A DNA stretch of 7,708 nucleotides from Candidatus Poribacteria bacterium (GTDB taxonomy: Bacteria > Poribacteria > WGA-4E > DTYX01). The position numbers and the translations under genes are program-made. Below the pieces are notes generated by a model. It had not been told where the DNA came from and made no database searches. It was given only the letters and a program-made list of their open reading frames with translations. Shown here piece by piece: positions 6,801-7,708 of this stretch (its first letter is position 1; every line of letters begins with the position of its first letter). The DNA is taken from NCBI GenBank assembly GCA_012961655.1, contig DTYX01000857.1:1-7708 (forward strand), given 5' to 3'.

Positions 6801-7441
6801 GCGAACTCATCCAACACCAAAACTTTTGCGAATTGCTCCCCCTTTAAAGGGGGCCGGGGGGATTTGATGAGATACCTATCTTTTTGCCATTTAAGCAATA
6901 GTTCAACATTCAACACATTCTCATCGGCTAAGCGGTGTTCCGCCAAAAACCGATGATACGCCTGGTCAAGCAACTCTACGGTTCTCGCTTTCTCGGGCGA
7001 TTCAGCGGTCAATTGATGAATTAACTCATTTCGCGCTTCATCCACCAGCAGAGACCCTTGTAGATGTCCCAGCACCTCGGAAATCTTTTGGGACAATCCG
7101 TAGGAGAGTTGGGCTTTCTCTAAATAGCCGAATTGCCCTTCGCGCAATAAATGATTGATGACCAAAAGCCGGGCGTAAGAACTCAAAAGTTGCCTGTCGC
7201 CGAGCACTTCTCCATAATGACTTTCCATGAAATGAGAAAAAGTCATCACTTCAGGTATCCAGCACTTCCCCTCAAAGTACGAGAGAATTTGACTTTTGAG
7301 TTCCGCTACTTTGCGACGAGTAGGCGCGAAAATCATGGCGTTCAAACGCCCGCCATCCGCGTCAAAATATGTCGATAACTCTTTTAGAAGTATCTCCTGC
7401 CGGCTCCGTTGTTTTGGACCGTAAATTAATAGATGTTTCAT
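3890..7441 (-). CDS. AddB/RexB-type PD-(D/E)XK nuclease with iron-sulfur staple
   Basis: A 1183-residue protein resembling the AddB/RexB subunit of double-strand-break-processing helicase-nucleases. The N-terminus (HLLIYGPKQRSRQ) occupies the Walker A position but lacks GK[ST]; LDEF with Asp211-Glu212 is motif-II-like. A UvrD-type C-terminal motif (FIVGLVEGEYP) lies near residue 680. The C-terminal RecB-like nuclease has His889 (GRLVH), Asp1013 (GIIDRVD), Asp1028-Tyr-Lys1030 (DYKTG) and Gln1047...Tyr1051, all present. Cys857 (YAQCP) with Cys1150, Cys1153 and Cys1159 (C-x2-C-x5-C) matches the AddB 4Fe-4S staple. The ATG at 7441 is chosen over an in-frame TTG at 7477 because AGGA precedes it and MKHLLIYGP suits the family. 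Length is typical of AddB (about 1150-1200). Around residues 190-205, 477-488 and 562-594 repeat-derived peptides interrupt it. No addA is adjacent: acr3 converges downstream and the upstream side is non-coding. Another RecB-family nuclease role remains possible. Confidence 0.88.
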   Translation of the reverse strand: MKHLLIYGPKQRSRQEILLKELSTYFDADGGRLNAMIFAPTRRKVAELKSQILSYFEGKCWIPEVMTFSHFMESHYGEVLGDRQLLSSYARLLVINHLLREGQFGYLEKAQLSYGLSQKISEVLGHLQGSLLVDEARNELIHQLTAESPEKARTVELLDQAYHRFLAEHRLADENVLNVELLLKWQKDRYLIKSPRPPLKGEQFAKVLVLDEFAFFTELEKSVFHALVPSFEKIILTLPAPLEDWRAFKTHKAYESIQSIVDWLRVYNWEERKTVSEPDNLPDMVAERLFHNQPFARIPAEVDETDFRLIAAPNRREEVRTIARLIRHSLPLPSNGKIVADLRKFVVVCPDLTIYKSLIEEIFGEYRLPVKISRGCLLQQIPFIALLKKILTCVLTERWTRADLFDIFSSAWIDFAPEISVDEIVDLTREELAADFSPEAFDIHHIDHLARAAGVPEDFSLNPWFGRIKSYLERNNIKSPAPFDKGEEDIEDERIARTKDLAQVAFDLLTIQHFIQQTKILTEAQSAFEFRDAFFQFMELMFFSKFDSCTNEETASRLTNLTSGRLEGWKDESTSARRKETYIGQSQIRIPKSEAYLQLIQIVNEMVKTFRALGSTGSHRAQDYIEYITMVISSTELSEEAEKQRMRQFAESENENAVQVISPLETGGLSFENLFIVGLVEGEYPSGPIANFLISPDESEPLPIATLDPLPQERFLFQQMIGNAQRVVLTYPKMAYGKELVPSPFVEDVRTLFEFPEIDRANEIAPLNDAERAILFSEQEVLKKMGELNNIAGSEHLKVPYPNLQTQLKMEQAREQLDDFSIYDGHLHDKHAADIRRGCESTAFFYSVSQLDDYAQCPMKFFFKYILALEDLEEAEAEIAPDAKGRLVHKILERFGEIQKKEKVEIEEAHALMPIIAQDETQRYEGQFDDLYWEEEKRMLISRLTKLDEPKGILKAFLETEFEPEKEFLNGNFRPTHFEYHFGRFQEGIPQSFALQIPREKGKPPIRIRGIIDRVDIDEENQRFAVYDYKTGGYANVKKIEKGISFQLPVYLQAVARQENPKRPAAGAYYVLKRVKEVGKKGYLGVWDALNDEYKYKKDGGIKKPPSGFYFEEDFQRLEEFVIENIKSIDEYIRSGKFNPSIWEEKDALCQWCRYKFICRYNASRQLNMKARDKHYHPKGFVI
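5661..5681. repeat. Three tandem 7-bp units (TCGGAWT) inside the nuclease gene
   Basis: Three contiguous heptamers read TCGGATT, TCGGAAT, TCGGATT. Twenty-one bases keep the frame and encode the IRIPKSE stretch on the minus strand. Similar heptamer tandem repeats occur as dispersed elements in several bacterial genomes; whether this one is dispersed cannot be seen from one window. Confidence 0.7.
5729..5752. repeat. Three tandem 8-bp units (ATCCTTCC) inside the nuclease gene
   Basis: Two exact copies of ATCCTTCC are followed by AACCTTCC. The 24 bases keep the frame and encode GRLEGWKD on the minus strand. It lies 47 bp from the 7-bp array, in a stretch without recognisable nuclease or helicase motifs. 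Confidence 0.7.
5981..6010. repeat. Palindromic repeat element, copy 2, in frame in the nuclease gene
   Basis: Arms CCCCTTT and AAAGGGG (5983-5999) surround ATC, flanked by GGCTGGAGATTT. On the minus strand it encodes KSPAPFDKGE (residues about 478-487). It is related to the element at 6836-6865, with the same reading register and the same flanking AAATC(C/T)CC...GGGGAG. Confidence 0.7.
6836..6865. repeat. Palindromic repeat element, copy 1, in frame in the nuclease gene
   Basis: A perfect 16-bp palindrome CCCCCTTTAAAGGGGG (6838-6853) is followed by CCGGGGGGATTT. On the minus strand it encodes KSPRPPLKGE (residues about 193-202), between KWQKDRYLI and the QFAKVLVLDEF motif-II strand. The peptide shares most positions with the copy at 5981-6010. 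Confidence 0.75.
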
Positions 7442-7708
7442 AATATCCTGTATTTCGCACCCCTCGTTATTAGTCAAAAAGAGGTAAGTACCATGAAATT
7501 ATTTTATGCTGGTCAAGTGCCTTGATTTGTTGGGTTTCCACCTGGCTCGATCTTCCAGAGCCAATCGGCAAACTCATCAAGGCTTGGCAAATATCTTGCT
7601 TCAGGATGACGATGGAATAGTTACTAAAAACATAGAAAAATGTTCTTAGCCGTTTATGGGCGGGAAGCCCAATGGACGCACTACAAAGTCCTCTATCCCG
7701 TCGGCAAA
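7442..7708. other. Intergenic region upstream of the nuclease gene, no clear gene
   Basis: About 267 bases to the window edge without an intact gene. On the minus strand, a TTGACC (7510-7515) could be a -35 box, but no acceptable -10 follows at normal spacing, so the nuclease promoter is unassigned. A short plus-strand frame from ATG 7640 stays open to the edge for 23 codons but has no ribosome binding site. The stretch at 7513-7620 is described separately. Confidence 0.5.
7513..7620 (-). pseudogene. Possible remnant of a protein C-terminus
   Basis: A stop-to-stop frame of 35 codons ends in TGA at 7513. Its composition looks protein-like (YLPSLDEFADWLWKIEPGG), but there is no ATG and it is closed upstream by TAA at 7621-7623. 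It could be the tail of a decayed or frameshifted gene that extends beyond the window, or chance. I do not recognise the family. Confidence 0.25.

Noticed and set aside
6458..6847. 129-codon plus-strand frame opposite the nuclease gene
   Set aside because: It is a shadow of the nuclease frame; motifs on the minus strand explain the sequence.
5661..6865. CRISPR-like array from the spaced repeats in the nuclease gene
   Set aside because: The repeats are of different types, lie far apart within an open coding frame, and have no regular spacers or cas genes nearby.
7442..7477. TTG start at 7477 for the nuclease
   Set aside because: No ribosome binding site precedes it, while the ATG at 7441 has AGGA and begins the expected first beta strand.
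7640..7708. Plus-strand ATG frame open to the window edge (MFLAVYGREAQW...)
   Set aside because: Only 23 codons are visible, no Shine-Dalgarno precedes it and the family is unrecognised; it needs the next sequence to judge.

Overview
The window looks bacterial. Genes are tightly packed with good Shine-Dalgarno sites, there are sigma70-type promoters, and base composition is moderate, by eye a little under half G+C. A URO-D-family protein of the non-HemE type, a sugar-phosphate-isomerase-like TIM barrel and short dispersed repeats inside a coding region resemble what is seen in Poribacteria and related uncultured phyla, or in Planctomycetes-like genomes. That assignment is an inference with low confidence; nothing in the window fixes the taxon.

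Left third (84-2010, minus strand): a two-gene operon. A 258-residue sugar phosphate isomerase/epimerase-like protein is followed after one base by a 382-residue uroporphyrinogen-decarboxylase-family protein. A strong minus-strand promoter (TTGATT-17-TATAAT, 2143-2171) drives it through a leader of roughly 125 nt, which carries a small hairpin next to the Shine-Dalgarno. The pathway is unknown.

Middle (2255-3820, plus strand): a compact arsenite-resistance operon, arsR then acr3. It is divergent from the first operon and shares a roughly 320-bp intergenic region with it. The ars promoter is TTGACA-17-TACCAT with an extended -10. A perfect 22-bp palindrome covers its predicted start site, an arrangement suited to autorepression by ArsR that arsenite relieves. 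There is no arsenate reductase in the window.

Right half (3865-7441, minus strand): one large gene of 1183 residues, convergent with acr3 and ending at a stem-loop plus T-tract that fits a terminator. It encodes an AddB/RexB-type protein with a degenerate N-terminal nucleotide-binding loop. It keeps an intact RecB-family nuclease domain and the four cysteines of an AddB-type iron-sulfur staple. No AddA helicase gene is seen.

The most unusual signal is inside this nuclease gene. Two related palindromic elements (around 5981-6010 and 6836-6865) and two short tandem arrays (three 7-bp units at 5661-5681, three 8-bp units at 5729-5752) all sit in frame and add low-complexity peptides. The last 267 bases hold no clear gene, only a short coding-like remnant. 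I do not see a convincing new multi-gene system here.
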